DNA from: Solenopsis invicta
Taxonomy: Eukaryota; Arthropoda; Insecta; Hymenoptera; Formicidae
Direction of reading: 5' to 3'
DNA: 64,000 bases
Assembly: GCF_016802725.1 (NCBI RefSeq)
Contig: NC_052664.1
Location: 21,823,405-21,887,404, forward strand
In this document: one piece after another, positions 15,101 to 30,100 of the stretch
Numbering within the stretch: the first letter of the stretch is position 1
Layout: each line of letters opens with the position of its first letter
The notes under the pieces: model-generated
The model's input: the letters and a program-made list of their open reading frames with translations, nothing else
Told to the model about the DNA's origin: nothing
Database searches by the model: none
Translations under genes and position numbers: made by a program

Positions 15101-18100
15101 CCCCACGTAAGAACTTGATCTCTCTCATCAGCTGCATTTATTCATGCATCGACCATCAGTTCATCATCGGCCTTATTTATTCCTTTGCAGAAGTTCACGC
15201 CCATACGCTTCATTTATTCATGCCACGAAAGCTCACGATTATCAGCTTTATTTATTTTTTCATTCATTTCAATAGTTCACAGTCATCAGCTTCATTTGTC
15301 CATGAGTTCATCTTTCATAATCTAATCATAACTTAATTTTAAAGTGACGTCATTACAATTGTTGTCTTTATTTCAACTTGCTGTTACATCGTAATCGAGA
15401 TTCATCTTCATGCTATATGCGATATATGTATATCGTATAACATGCTCATTGTTTTTTTATTCTCATAAAAGCAACTGATTTATTGCTAAAATAGAACATT
15501 TGTAGAACAAATGGCGAAGAGTTTGTTACACCTGTCTTATTATTGGATTTCAGAACAACTAGATTTTCCCAAAGCCCCCAAAGACCCATGTTTACCCTCT
15601 CCATGTGGTGTGTACGCGGAGTGCAGAAATATTGGTGGCACACCGTCGTGCTCCTGTTTGCCGACCTACAGAGGATCACCGCCGAATTGTCGTCCAGAAT
15701 GCCGCGTGAATTCCGAATGTCCAATGAATCTCGCTTGCAGCAACGAGAGATGCAGAGATCCCTGTTTAGGCTCCTGCAGCACCACTTCATTGTGTACAGT
15801 CTATAATCATGTACCCGTGTGCACCTGTCCCGAGGGTTACACCGGTGACCCTTTCAGTAGTTGTTATCCTAGACCAACAAGTAAGAGACCCTCCTCACTA
15901 GAAAATTATAAAAGATTTATCTCGAAGGAAAATTTCACGAATTATAATGCACTATGTTTCTTAACGCTTCTTCGATTAGTTTTTAGCGAATGCTAAGTAA
16001 TAAGACTCTCAGTTTATTCAGACAACATGAAACTCATTTTAAAAGATTTTCAAGTTTTCGATAAAATTTTTAAAAATGTTTTTGTATTGTCTAGCTTGAG
16101 CAAGACTCTGTGCTATATTTATTATATTATTTATTATATTATTATTAGAAACAGAAACTAAAATATTTCCAACATTGAATATGTAATGTTTCAGAAGTCC
16201 TTTAAATATTTTTTGTCAAGTCTTTATTTATGTGGTTTTGTGTTATAATTATTATTGTAGCATCCATTAAATATTTAAATTAATAGAAATATTTGGTGCG
16301 CGTTAGACAAGAATACAATGCTGATTCAGTGCCTGAAATGTTGCGTGGAAGAAACTTGTGCGTTACATTTCATGAAATTTTATTTTTGGCCTCTCTGTCA
16401 CGAGAGACGTTCAGTTCCTCATCCGCATTCTTTTACAGCGGCACCTGCAGTTATCGACCCTTGTAATTTAAATCCTTGTGGACCGAATGCACGATGCAAC
16501 AATGGCATCTGCATATGTCTATCCGAATACCAGGGCGATCCTTACGTGGGTTGCCGTCCCGAGTGTGTCATGAATACCGATTGCGCCCACGATCGTGCGT
16601 GCATTCGCAACAAATGCCTGGATCCCTGTCCGGGCACGTGCGGTCGAAATGCATTGTGCTCCGTATATAATCACGTCCCTATGTGCACCTGTCCAGCTGG
16701 AATGGCTGGCAATGCCTTCGTTCAATGTTCCATAGTCGAAGGTATAATCAATGTGATCAAGTTGTAATTTTGTATGTTTATTGATAATGATAATCGTAGA
16801 TTCAATTTTCTTAATGATACTGGTAAAATATGAACATTTCCTATTAATGGCATTTGAATAACTCTAAAAAGAAATGTTTCATACTAGAATATGTTTTATT
16901 TCTGTCTCCGTTTTTAAACATTTAAAGGAGATTTAAAACATTGCATCTTTAAATATCTGAAAAGCGAAGATAAAAATACAATATTTTAATAACTTAAAAT
17001 TAAACACTTTTTTAAGTGAACTCATTGATTTTTTACTATTATCATTATTGCTATTGTCCGCGTTACTTTTTTGAGAACAAAGTGTAAGATCGCTATTATA
17101 TCAAATGTTAGATACCCCGAAAGGAGATCCCTGCTCACCTTCGCCCTGCGGACCCAACAGTGTTTGCCGAGAAAACAATAGGCAACCTGTATGCTCGTGT
17201 GTGCCAGGATTCCTTGGCGTACCGCCAGCGTGCAGGCCGGAATGCACTGTCAGTTCTGAGTGTCTTCTGACAGAAGCATGCAGTAATCAAAAATGCATAA
17301 ACCCTTGTCTCGGTGCATGCGGAATTCAAGCCACATGCCAAGTGATCAATCATAATCCCATATGTAGCTGTGGAGAACTCACCGGAGATCCATTCATTCG
17401 GTGTATTCCACGACGTAAGAACAAATACCCATTACATAGAGTTATTAAGCAATTAATACTCATATCTGTTTTAATGATTTCAATACAGGTATAATATGTA
17501 GTAACAACAAAATTACTGCTTTCTTCAAGTTTTATACTAAAAATTAACATTAAAAATATCATTTCATGAAAAAAAATTGAAGATAATTTTATTATTTTTT
17601 ATAAAATATTTTTCATGTAACATTTAGTACAAGAAATAAGTATAACAAAAATTTCTTCAATTAAAACACAATGTCTAAAAGACGTCTTTAAGAAATTTGT
17701 GAGTTTTAAATTCATTTGGATCCAAATTTTTTTATTCGACATTTTTCCTTTTCATTAGCACTCGAACCCGTGTTGCAAACAAATCCCTGTGTGCCATCTC
17801 CTTGTGGAGCGAACGCCGAGTGTCAGGTTGTAGGCGATACTCCCTCATGCTCGTGTCTAGCTGGATTCTTGGGTGCACCACCATACTGTAAACCAGAATG
17901 CATTAGCAACAATGAATGTTTTGCTCATTTGGCGTGCATGAATCAGAAATGTAGAGATCCTTGCGAAGGTTCCTGTGGTCTTAACGCCGAGTGTCGTGTG
18001 GTAAGCCACACACCAATGTGCGTTTGTCCTAGCGATCTCACCGGCGATCCGTTTACACAATGTACAATGAAACCACGTAAGCATCGATCTCATATAGATA

Positions 18101-21100
18101 AAAATTTTAATTTTATTTAGATCCGTGTAAAATGTAGAGCATATTTAATTTTTGACTTTGAATCAACTATTGAATTACATTTCTCATTTTTTTCTAATCT
18201 TGAAAAATTAACGCGAAAATTCGTTTGAAATGTTTCCTAGTCTATATTCTATTTTCAGCCATACGAGTCCCACAATCACCCTGTAAACCATCACCTTGTG
18301 GCTTTAATGCCGTTTGCAAAGAACAGTTCGGTGCTGGATCCTGTTCTTGCTTACCAGATTATGTCGGCAATCCTTACGAAGGATGTCGACCAGAATGCGT
18401 GGTTGACACGGATTGCATATCTATTCTTGCTTGCGTACAATCCAAGTGCAGAGACCCATGTCCTGGTGCCTGCGGACAATTCGCCGAATGCCAAGTTATC
18501 AATCATCGACCCTCTTGCACATGTATTGCCGGTTATAGCGGCAATCCTTTCCAATACTGCACTATAATGCGCGATATCGGTACGAATATTTTTATGAACA
18601 GTGAGAAACTTCAAATCTCGCTTATTGTAATTCTTTTTACATTTTTATTATTTTATTTCAAACTTTTTATTCCACGTACATTTAGTAAGTATTGTAATAT
18701 CTCTTTTTGCTCTGAATGAATTTTTTACGCGTTAATTTAATCCAAAGTAATAAGTACATCATTACATTTCAATATTTTTGTAAATGAATTTTTGAAATTA
18801 TTTTTCCTTTTATCAAAAATTTTAAAGATACTTCTATCATTTTAGTCAAGACCCCGAGGGATGTTTGTAATCCGTCGCCTTGCGGACCCAACAGCCAATG
18901 TCGCGTTAATAACGATCAAGCAGTCTGTTCTTGCCTACCGAATTTCATCGGTAGCCCACCTGCGTGTCGCCCTGAATGCGTCACAAGCTCAGATTGTTCT
19001 CTTAATCTTGCTTGTTTGAATCAAAAGTGCCAAGATCCTTGCCCTGGCTCCTGTGGCAGAAATTCGAATTGCAGAGTCATCAAACACAATCCGATTTGCT
19101 CTTGCAGGAACGGTTTTACCGGCGATCCATTTACCGCATGCTTCCAGACCCCTGGTACGATTTCTAATTTTCGTCTAATATTATTAGTATTTATTTTCGG
19201 CGAATGAATATACACGCGTCACAGTTCGCAATTACTCATCCAAATAAATGTACTCAGATCTCGATAGTTATCTGAAAAATATTAAAAGCTATTTCGAGAT
19301 CACGTATAGTTCTATTATATTAATTCTTCTCGAATCGATAAATAATAATATTTGTTGATGATATTTAAAAAATCTAATTTCTAACACAATAAGAAGTAAT
19401 AAATCTTTCGCCTTTGATTGATATTTGCAAGAGTGTTGTATCGAGATTGGAGTATATTCCATTTGATTTTGTAACAATTTTATAACTTTCAAATTATTCA
19501 TTACCACATTTGCAGTGAGTCCGCCCATTGTAAGTGACATTTCGAGAGACCCATGCGTACCGTCACCCTGTGGCACATTTTCCGAATGTCGCGATATAGG
19601 AGGAGTGCCATCGTGTTCTTGTTTACCAACGTATAAAGGCAGTCCGCCAAATTGTAAACCAGAATGCACTATCAATGCAGAATGTCCAGCTAATATGGCG
19701 TGTATGCAACAAAGATGTAGAGATCCCTGTCCAGGCTCATGCGGCTTTATGGCCGAATGCAGTGTCGTAAATCATGTGCCGATTTGTTCGTGTTTGCCCG
19801 ATTACACCGGTGACCCTTTTACCGGGTGTTTCGCAAAACCACGTAAGATTCCTTATCGAAAATATATAATAATAATTTTTTATTATTCCTTTGATAGCAC
19901 CTTTTCGATGTTTTTATTACGCAAAATTATTACAGTCGTTGTTGCCCCCTCCAAACCGGATCCATGCACACCTTCGCCTTGCGGACCCAATACGCAATGT
20001 AATGGAGGAATTTGCGTTTGCATAGCGGAATATTTCGGAGACCCTTATAGCGGTTGTCGGCCAGAATGCGTATTGAACAATGATTGCCCAAACACGCAGG
20101 CTTGCGTGCAAAATAAATGCGTGGATCCTTGCCCAGGTGTTTGCGGTCAAAATGCTATGTGCAATGTGTACAATCATGTTCCTATGTGTAGTTGTCCCTC
20201 TGGAATGGATGGAAATGCTTTCGTCTTGTGTTCTCCCGTACCAGGTATTCTAAACGTAACAAATGACCCGTCAAAATATTTATGATTTTGTTTGATCCCC
20301 AAATATCCTCATTTTTTTGCATATCAATATTTTATTTTGTAACTAAAATTTTCTCTTATAGCACCACCTATTAGCAATCCATGTAATCCGTCCCCATGTG
20401 GTCCAAACAGTCAATGCCGACAAAATAATATGCAGGCTGTATGTAGTTGCATAAGTGGATTTGTCGGCGCTCCTCCGACTTGTAGGCCCGAATGTGTAAT
20501 TAGCTCGGATTGTCCGAAGAACGAGGCGTGTACCAATCAAAAATGTCGGGATCCTTGTCCGGGAAGTTGTGGGCGTAACACAGTCTGCAACGTCATTAAT
20601 CACAATCCTGTCTGCGTATGCCGTCCTGGAATGACCGGAGATCCGTTTATTAATTGTTTCCCTCTTCGTAAGAAAACTCTTTATTTCTCTGTAAAATTTT
20701 TTCAAGTATATTACATTTTTCATATACAAATTGTCTTTGCGATTCTATTAGGGAGACAGGAAAATAATGTCATTTTTATAAATAATGTAAACAGTATATG
20801 TGATTTTGTTAATATAATTTATTATTTTCTTAATAATATAATCTCCATTATTTTTAGCGATGATCATCCATACTTATTTATTAATTCTTTAATTTATTTC
20901 TCAAAGAAATTAACTAGCTTTGATTCAAAGAATATGGATAGGAAGATTTGAAACATCATTTACTCTTACAAAACTTTGTTAGAAATATTGTAATGACTGA
21001 AAAAATTATATAAAGGTGAATACGATGAAAGAGAGGAAACTTACCATTCTAATTCTCTAATTTTTTTATTGCGTCTGTTTTGCTATATGCAATCAATTAT

Positions 21101-24100
21101 TGTCGTCACAAAATTAAAGTCAATTAACTTTATCAAGAAAAGAATCAAGTAATTAATAAATAAATGAACAATAAAATGATGGCAATTACATTATTGAATA
21201 AATAATAAGTTATATTAACAAAATTACATGTACTTTTTACACTATTTTATACGATGACATATAAATGACATTATTCTCCGATCTCTTTAAAATTTTATTT
21301 CAACTTCGAATATATAACGCATAACATAAGTAAATTTTAATATAGTACTTCGGGTAATTAATCGGGTATTATCTTTAAAGCTGAGGAACCATTACCTGTG
21401 CTTAATCCTTGTCAACCGTCACCGTGTGGACCAAACGCGCAATGCCAAGTGATTAATGATCAACCCTCTTGCTCGTGTTTGCAAGAATTTATCGGAGCAC
21501 CCCCGAATTGCCGGTATGAGTGTATCAGCAATAGCGAGTGCTCAAACAAAATGGCTTGCATCAACCAAAAATGTCGCGATCCGTGCATCAATGCATGCGG
21601 TATCAATGCCGTTTGCAATGTTGTTAGCCACACGCCGATGTGCGCGTGTACTCCTGGTTATACTGGCGATCCGTTTACTCAGTGTTCTCCGCAACAATGT
21701 AAGAGAATTTTAAAGAATAATTCAAATATTTAAGAGATTTAAAAACTTAGATTTACTTCAATCTTTATTCCATTTTTATTTCGAGCCACATGTTTTTTTA
21801 TTTATACAAATTTAATATTGGATAATATGACAATATAATTTGTTGACACTATATTTTTTTTCTTGACAAATGAATAATCCAATGCTCTTCTATTCTCATT
21901 CTAGTCGATATACAACCCAGCGTTCCCACGCCATGCACACCATCTCCGTGTGGTGCAAATGCAATATGCAGAGTTCAGCAAAATGCTGGCTCTTGTTCAT
22001 GCTCACCTGATTATATCGGTAATCCTTACGAAGGATGCAGACCCGAGTGTACACTCAATTCCGATTGTCCTTCCAATCAGGCGTGTATCGGTTTGAAATG
22101 TAAAGATCCGTGTCCAGGAACGTGTGGCCAAAACGCGCAGTGTTACGTGATTAATCACGCACCAACTTGCACTTGTTTCGAGCGATATACGGGAAATCCA
22201 TTCATATTCTGCAATCTCGTCGTCGAAGCCCGTAAGAAATTGCTTAAATCGTATGTGTCTTAAGAATAAATACGTGAATTTAAATGCCTGATTATCTTGC
22301 AGCGGTTGTAGCAGATAACATTAATCTTTGTCAACCATCCCCTTGCGGACCATATAGTCAATGCAGAGTAAGCAACGGCCAAGCTGTTTGTTCTTGCTTG
22401 CCGGCTTATATCGGCGCACCACCCGGTTGTAGACCGGAATGCACAGTTAGCACGGATTGTCTGACGAATCTCGCTTGCGAGAATAACAAATGCGTTGATC
22501 CTTGTCCCAATTCCTGCGGTCAAGGTACGACGTGTAGAGTCGTGAACCATAGTCCAATATGTATATGCAAACCAGGATTCAGCGGTGATCCATTCATACG
22601 CTGCTTATTTGTACCACGTAAGCGGAACGAATCTTATATACATTGTAAGGCTCTGCGCACAGGAGGAATATTAAATATTAGGAACAGGAAATTAAAATTT
22701 TAAAATATGTTGTATCTTATACGATACATTTATCTCTTACAGCTTATTCGTATCCATTGGGCATTACGTTTAACATTCATTTAAAAAATTGATTCTAAAG
22801 TTTTAATTTCTATTCCTAATATCTAATATTTCTCTGTTGTACGCAGGGGCTAATTTTCATTCTAGTTAGTTAATTTTTTATATAAAAAAAATGTTAATAT
22901 CTTGTTATTTTTTTAGATATAATTGTTTTTACATTAAAATCTTTATTTTCATTTAAAACTTTTATTAAACGAAATAGCAAAATTATACTTTTGGAGTAGA
23001 ACATAAAAATTTTATTTAAAAAAATGTTCTATATTTTCAATTAAATGATAGAAAGATTATATCGTACATAATTAAATTTTATTTTAGAAGAATTTTGTTT
23101 TGAGATTCAGAAATTTCTCTTTAAATTTTAGCTACTCCGACGACCTACTTACCGAGTCAGCCTTCGGATCCTTGCATACCTTCTCCATGCGGACCCAACT
23201 CGCAGTGTCGCAATATCAATGGTTATCCATCTTGTTCTTGTATGATTAATTATATTGGTACGCCACCAAATTGTCGTCCCGAATGCGTTATTGCTGCTGA
23301 TTGTCCGAGCAATCAGGCTTGCATTCGCGAGAGATGCCAAGATCCCTGTCCAGGTTCTTGCGGCCTTAATGCCGATTGTACTGTTCACAACCACATTCCA
23401 ATCTGCAGATGTATAGAGAGCTATACTGGCGATCCGTTTAATGGTTGTCAACCTGTGCCAATTTGTAAGTTATATACCGAAGTAATCTTTAATTTTTTGC
23501 AATTATATGTTTTACAATGTATTCATAATTTGATTTAAAATGACAATTGTAATAACTTAGACAACGAGCCAATCCAGCCAATTGATCCGTGCAGTAAATC
23601 ACCCTGTGGACCAAATGCACAATGCAATAATGGCATTTGCACTTGTTTACCTGAATATTTTGGCGATCCATATATTGGTTGTCGACCAGAATGCGTACTC
23701 AGTACAGACTGCTCAATCGACAAGACGTGCATACGAAACAAATGTGTCGATCCTTGTCCAGGTACTTGTGGACAAAATAGTTTATGTAATGTGATAAATC
23801 ACACACCGATGTGCAGTTGTCCCCCTGGTACTTCTGGAAATGCGTTCATTTCTTGCGATGCAATAAGAGGTACGATATTAGGAGCAAGAAACTTGATCCA
23901 TGTATTCGAGAATGCATTAATTGGTATATCCTATCGTACATAGTTTTACCTGTGACAAGACCGTGCAGCCCGAATCCTTGTGGTCCAAACAGCATATGTC
24001 GAGAATTAAATGGACAAGCGGTGTGCGCTTGTGCGCCAGAATTCCTCGGATCACCACCTCTCTGCCGACCTGAATGCACTCTTAGCTCCGATTGTCGTCC

Positions 24101-27100
24101 CAATGAAGCTTGCGCTAATCAGAAATGCAGAGATCCTTGTCCCGGTACATGCGGCATCCAAGCAAGATGCGTAGTCGTCAACCATAATCCTGTTTGCTCA
24201 TGTCCCGACCGCTACACAGGCGACCCGTTCATTAGATGCGATGTTATGAGTAAGACAATCTTGATTCGAAGTGCACTATGCATAAGCTCCGACCACCTGA
24301 AATATCGAAACATAATCATTATCCTGTTTAGAACCAGTAGCGCCTGTAGTAATAAACCCTTGTCAGCCTTCACCCTGCGGTCCGTACGCTCAGTGCCAAG
24401 TCGTTAACGATTTACCATCCTGCTCGTGCCTACCCGAGTACAAAGGCTCGCCTCCGTATTGTCAACCCGAATGTATTTCCAATCCTGAGTGCCCCAGCCA
24501 TCAAAGTTGTGTGCGGCAAAAGTGCAGAGACCCTTGCCCAGGTTTATGCGGGGAGAATGCGGAATGCCATGTGGTACAACACGTGCCCCATTGCGTCTGT
24601 TCCTATGGTCTCACTGGCGACCCGTATACACGCTGTTCTGCGATGCGTAAGAGATAAAACCTTTAAAAAAAAATCGAGACTAACCGTGATACTAATCGTT
24701 TTGTGCGACATTGCTTAATCCGTTTGCCCTTTACATTGTTTTAGCACGCCCAATAGAACTGGAACCAGAACCGTCACCCTGCGCAAAGTTCGAATGCGGC
24801 GCAAATGCAATATGTAGAGAACGAGACGGTGTTGCAATTTGTCAGTGTATCTCTAGCTATGTCGGAAACCCGTACTTAGCCTGCCGACCCGAATGCGTCA
24901 TTAATCCTGACTGTTCATCAAATTTGATATGTGTAAGAAACAAGTGCACCAATCCTTGTGCCGGCATGTGCGGCCAAAATGCCGAATGCTCGGTTGTCAA
25001 TCATCAACCAATGTGCACATGTCTTCCCGGATATACCGGAGACCCCTTCATTAGTTGTTCTGTAGATAGTAAGTGTCCTTAATTAAAGAATCTAATTTTG
25101 TATTGCAAAATTTTTGTCTAAGTAATCATACAAATTATTTGATAAAAATCATACAAAATATTGAATCTGCGAAAAATTTCGCTTTTCATATTGCATCTCT
25201 TTTTTGGGGATTTTCATATGATTCTTATAGTATTAAAATTTAGATGAGATATATTTTATACTATTTTAAAACATATATTTGTTTCAAAAATTTAATTCTT
25301 TATTAGAAAGAAATTTTGAAATAAAAAATTGAAAGAATTTTTTAATTATTTTAATTAATATTTAAATTCTGTATTTTTCTACAAAAAAAATAAGTATATA
25401 TATCTCATATGATGCATATAATACATATAATACAAAAGTATTTGTTTCATATAGCATATTTTATATGAGACATACAGGTATTCCTCTAGTTACGACTACT
25501 TTGACTTACGAATTTTCTGATCGACATGCTCGGTCATCATCATCAATAGTTTTGTTTTTTAATTATTTATGGAATTTATTCAACGTTTAAATTAAATATT
25601 AATTTTACATAATATCAAATATTACTAAGAGAATTATATTCTTTAGATAAAACAGTTTCGTGTTTTGTCATTCTTTAACTTGAAGTCTATAATCATTTTT
25701 AATACTAAAATTATAATTATTTTTCATGAATAATGTTTTATTTATGTAAAATAATATCACTAATATTTCATTTAAAGTGTTTAAACAATGTGTATATATT
25801 AACAATTTAATACAATAAACATTTAGCTCTATATATTCAACTTACAATCATTTCGACATATGAACAAAGTCTCAGAATGTAACCCTGTCGTAAATAGAGA
25901 GATACCTGTAATTATTTTTTGAGGATTTTAAAATTACCAGAATTAACATTTAAATGAAAAATTAATGTTGCTTTTAGAAACAAAATATTTAAAAAATGTT
26001 TCTATACTTATTTACATGAATTTTATTAATGCATTAAACTTTTCCCAGAAATAATTTCCGACGAGAACGTTTGTGCCCCATCACCCTGTGGACCCAACAG
26101 CAAATGCAAAGAAGTGTCCGGACAGGCTGTCTGTTCATGCCTTCCGACGTACATTGGAACCCCACCTGCATGTAGACCTGAATGTATCGCTAGCTCAGAG
26201 TGTTCCCCGCAATTAGTGTGCAAGGATTACAAATGCGTAAATCCCTGCCCAAGCCCATGTGGACTCAATACGAATTGCGTAGTCGTTAATCACAGCCCCA
26301 TCTGCAGTTGTATGTCCGGTTACAGTGGAGATCCATTCACCATATGCTCGTTAATTCCACGTAAGATTATCATCAGATGCATGAAGAACTATATTAACTC
26401 AATCTCTCAATATATTGCCCTATTTTTATATCACATAATTATCAACCGTAACTTCGAATATCTTTCAGCTATAACACCACCATTAGTACAGAAAGACCCT
26501 TGCGTGCCATCCCCGTGCGGTAGTTTCTCCCAATGCAGAAATATCGGTGATTCTCCCGCGTGTACTTGCCTGGAGAATTACATGGGTCAACCGCCCAATT
26601 GCAGACCCGAATGTACCATACACTCGGAATGCCCAAGCGATAGAGCCTGCATCAACATGAAGTGTGTGGATCCATGTCCCGGCTCATGCGGCACCAATGC
26701 CCTATGTTCGGTCATTAATCACATTCCCACATGTAGATGTCCCGAGGGATATACTGGAAATACATTTGTTCTTTGCGAGATATTGCCAGCAACACGTAAG
26801 CGTCACGAATAATCCAATAGCATCGAAAACACGAAGTTTCGCTATGGTTCGAAAGCGTAACTCGATCTCATTAATCCCTGTATCGATTATATTTTGCAGC
26901 GACTCCAATCTCAGTCGAAGATGCCTGTGTCCCGTCACCCTGTGGCCCTAACGCGCAATGCTTTGACGGTATTTGTACTTGCCTGCCGGAGTTCCGAGGA
27001 GATCCTAATGTAGGTTGCCGACCGGAATGTGTCCTAAACACGGATTGTCCTCGCGATAGAGCGTGCATACGTAATAAATGTCTGGACCCATGCCCCGGAG

Positions 27101-30100
27101 CTTGCGCCATTAATGCGTTATGCACCGTGATCGGTCACGTCCCCATGTGCAGTTGCCCTGGAAATATGACCGGCAATGCATTCAGCCAATGCACACCTCT
27201 ACAAGGTATAATAATTTCCCATCATTCACCATAAAGATTGCAGTAACCTTAGCTTAAAAGCAGGATTTAATCATTACCTTATTGTTGATACTATAAAACT
27301 ACATGTTTTTCCGTAAATCATTTCCGGCCATTAAATATCCATTATTTTTGTACCAGACATGCCACCCGCTAATCCATGCGCCCCTTCACCCTGCGGACCA
27401 AACAGCGAATGTCGCGTTATAAATAACCAGGCGGTCTGTTCCTGTGTAAGAGGATATTTAGGTAGTCCTCCGACATGCAGGCCCGAATGCATAGTCAGCA
27501 CGGATTGCCCCCAGAATGAGGCTTGTAGCAACCAGAAGTGTACGAACCCTTGTCCTGGAAGTTGTGGATTAGGCGCATCCTGTCAAGTAGTGAATCATAA
27601 TCCAATTTGCGTTTGTCCACCCTCTCAAACAGGCGATCCTTTTGTTAGATGCTATTTATTACCACGTAAGTACGATTTATTACGTCCATGCGATCCCTAG
27701 GAAGTTTCGAGAAATTTTTTATTCCTTATTTATACATCAAATTTTGCCCTTTTAGCACAAACACCTACGTTACCCCCTACGCCATGCAAGCCAAATCCGT
27801 GTGGTCCCAACTCACAATGTCAACCGCGCGGCGATCAGTCTATATGCACTTGTTTACCTGATTTTATCGGCAATCCTCCCAATTGCAGAGCAGAGTGCGT
27901 CAGTAACAGTGAATGTTCTAATCATTTAGCTTGTATTAATAAGAAATGTCAGGATCCGTGCGTTGGCTCTTGCGGTGCGAGCGCTAATTGCCATGTTGTC
28001 AGTCATACCCCAATGTGTTCTTGCATAAACGGTTATACTGGTGATCCATTCACACAATGCATCTTGAGAGAACGTAAGTACTCAAGAACTGATATAATTT
28101 CGGTGATTTGTTAAATGTTCGATACTATTGATGCAGGAAAGTGTGAAAAATTTTACACAAAATGGCGTTATTACGAATAATAGAAACCGTCTTCCTGTAT
28201 CTATTTTATTGAAATGAAAAATCACCGTAATTATATTGATTTTAATGTCTTATTTACACAAGAATATTTATATCTCTCTTTTCGACATGAATTCCATGCT
28301 CACTGATGTCATCTTTTAGCCACACCTTTGCCGCCTGCACCTGTTGATCCCTGCACTCCCTCTCCTTGCGGCTCCAATGCAGTATGCAAGGAATTTAACG
28401 GTGCCGGTTCATGTACATGTTTACCGAATTATACCGGCAACCCGTACGAAGGATGCAGACCGGAGTGTGTCATAAATTCGGATTGCCCTGCCAATTTGGC
28501 TTGTATAAATACAAAATGTAGAGATCCATGTCCGGGATCGTGCGGGCGCAATGCGTTATGTCAGGTAGTCAACCATTTGCCGGTATGCAACTGTTACCCT
28601 AGACACACCGGTGACGCCTTCTTATATTGCACCCCGGTAGAAATAGGTACGATTACACTGAATAGATTTATTGTCACAATTTTTCGATTAATAGCAAAAT
28701 GTTAATTCGTGAAACAATGCAATTTTTAGAAGGAGATAGTGCTGTCAGTAATCCTTGTGAACCATCACCATGTAGGCCCAATAGTTTGTGTCGCGTTGTG
28801 GATAATACGAGCGTTTGTACTTGCTTACCCGATTTCCAATGGGTAGCCAGCCCACCGAACTGTCGCCCTGAGTGCACTGTTAGTGCCGAATGTGCTTTCA
28901 ATCTAGCGTGCATCTCGTATAAATGTAGCGATCCTTGTCGTACATTATGCGGTTCTAACGCAAGATGCGAAACGATTAATCATAATCCCATATGTTCGTG
29001 CCCATCTGGTTTTACCGGTGACCCATTCGTTGCCTGCTTTGAAATGCCACGTAAGATTCATCGAAAATTAAAATTTTAAAGTGAAAGAAGTCAATCTTTA
29101 AAAAATCAGAAAGATATTTTTTCAAATTCTGAATATATTCTCTTTAGAAAATTTTTTTTTGCTTTGAGTGATTCTTTTTTATTTAAAAATAAAATATACA
29201 TTTTTTAAATAATTATAATTAATATCTCATTTCTAAATAATATTTATTTATATTAATTAATTTTTTTCTCATAGAGAAAATAGCTCTTCTATTTATTGTT
29301 TTAATTAGAAAAATCATAGTGAAACATTATCAAAGATATTTAAAGAAAAGCGCATAATAGACATATTTATATGCCCATATATAGCTAAAGAAGAACGTCC
29401 AGTTGTAAATCCTTGCGCATCTTCGCCTTGTGGACCTTATTCGGAATGTCGCGACATTAATGGCCAAGCATCTTGCGCTTGTTTGTCAACATATATAGGA
29501 ACACCACCCAATTGTAGGCCCGAATGTTCAGTTAATCCGGAATGCCCAACTAATCAGGCGTGTATACAGAGAAAATGTCGAAATCCTTGTGATGGAGTAT
29601 GTGGAGTAGAAGCAATTTGTAATGTTATTCGTCACACACCCACATGTTCTTGTCCCAGTGGATTCACTGGCGATCCATTTGTAGTGTGTAGACCAATTCC
29701 CGAGGAAGGTAAGGCCAGAGAAAAATATTTGTATTTTTATTTATAGAAATAGCTAGATAATTGTAAAAGAAAGTTAATGTAATCATAAATATTCTCTTAT
29801 ATAAAATGACCAACAAAAACAAGAAAAAGCAATAAAAGTCGAACGTAGTTTTCTATGCGCGAATTATTTTTATATGTATTTTTTCTTCAACTTTTTCATA
29901 TAGAAACGTTAATACTTATTTCTGTTTATGAAATTGAAAAAAAATACACGTTAAAGAAATTCGCGGACGGATAACTGCGTTTGAATCTCACTGCGTTTTC
30001 TTATTTTTATTAGTTCATTATTTTAGTTACTTGCGTTTTTTATAGTATTTCAAATATGAACAATATTTCACTTAAATTCAATTTCATCACCAACTAAATA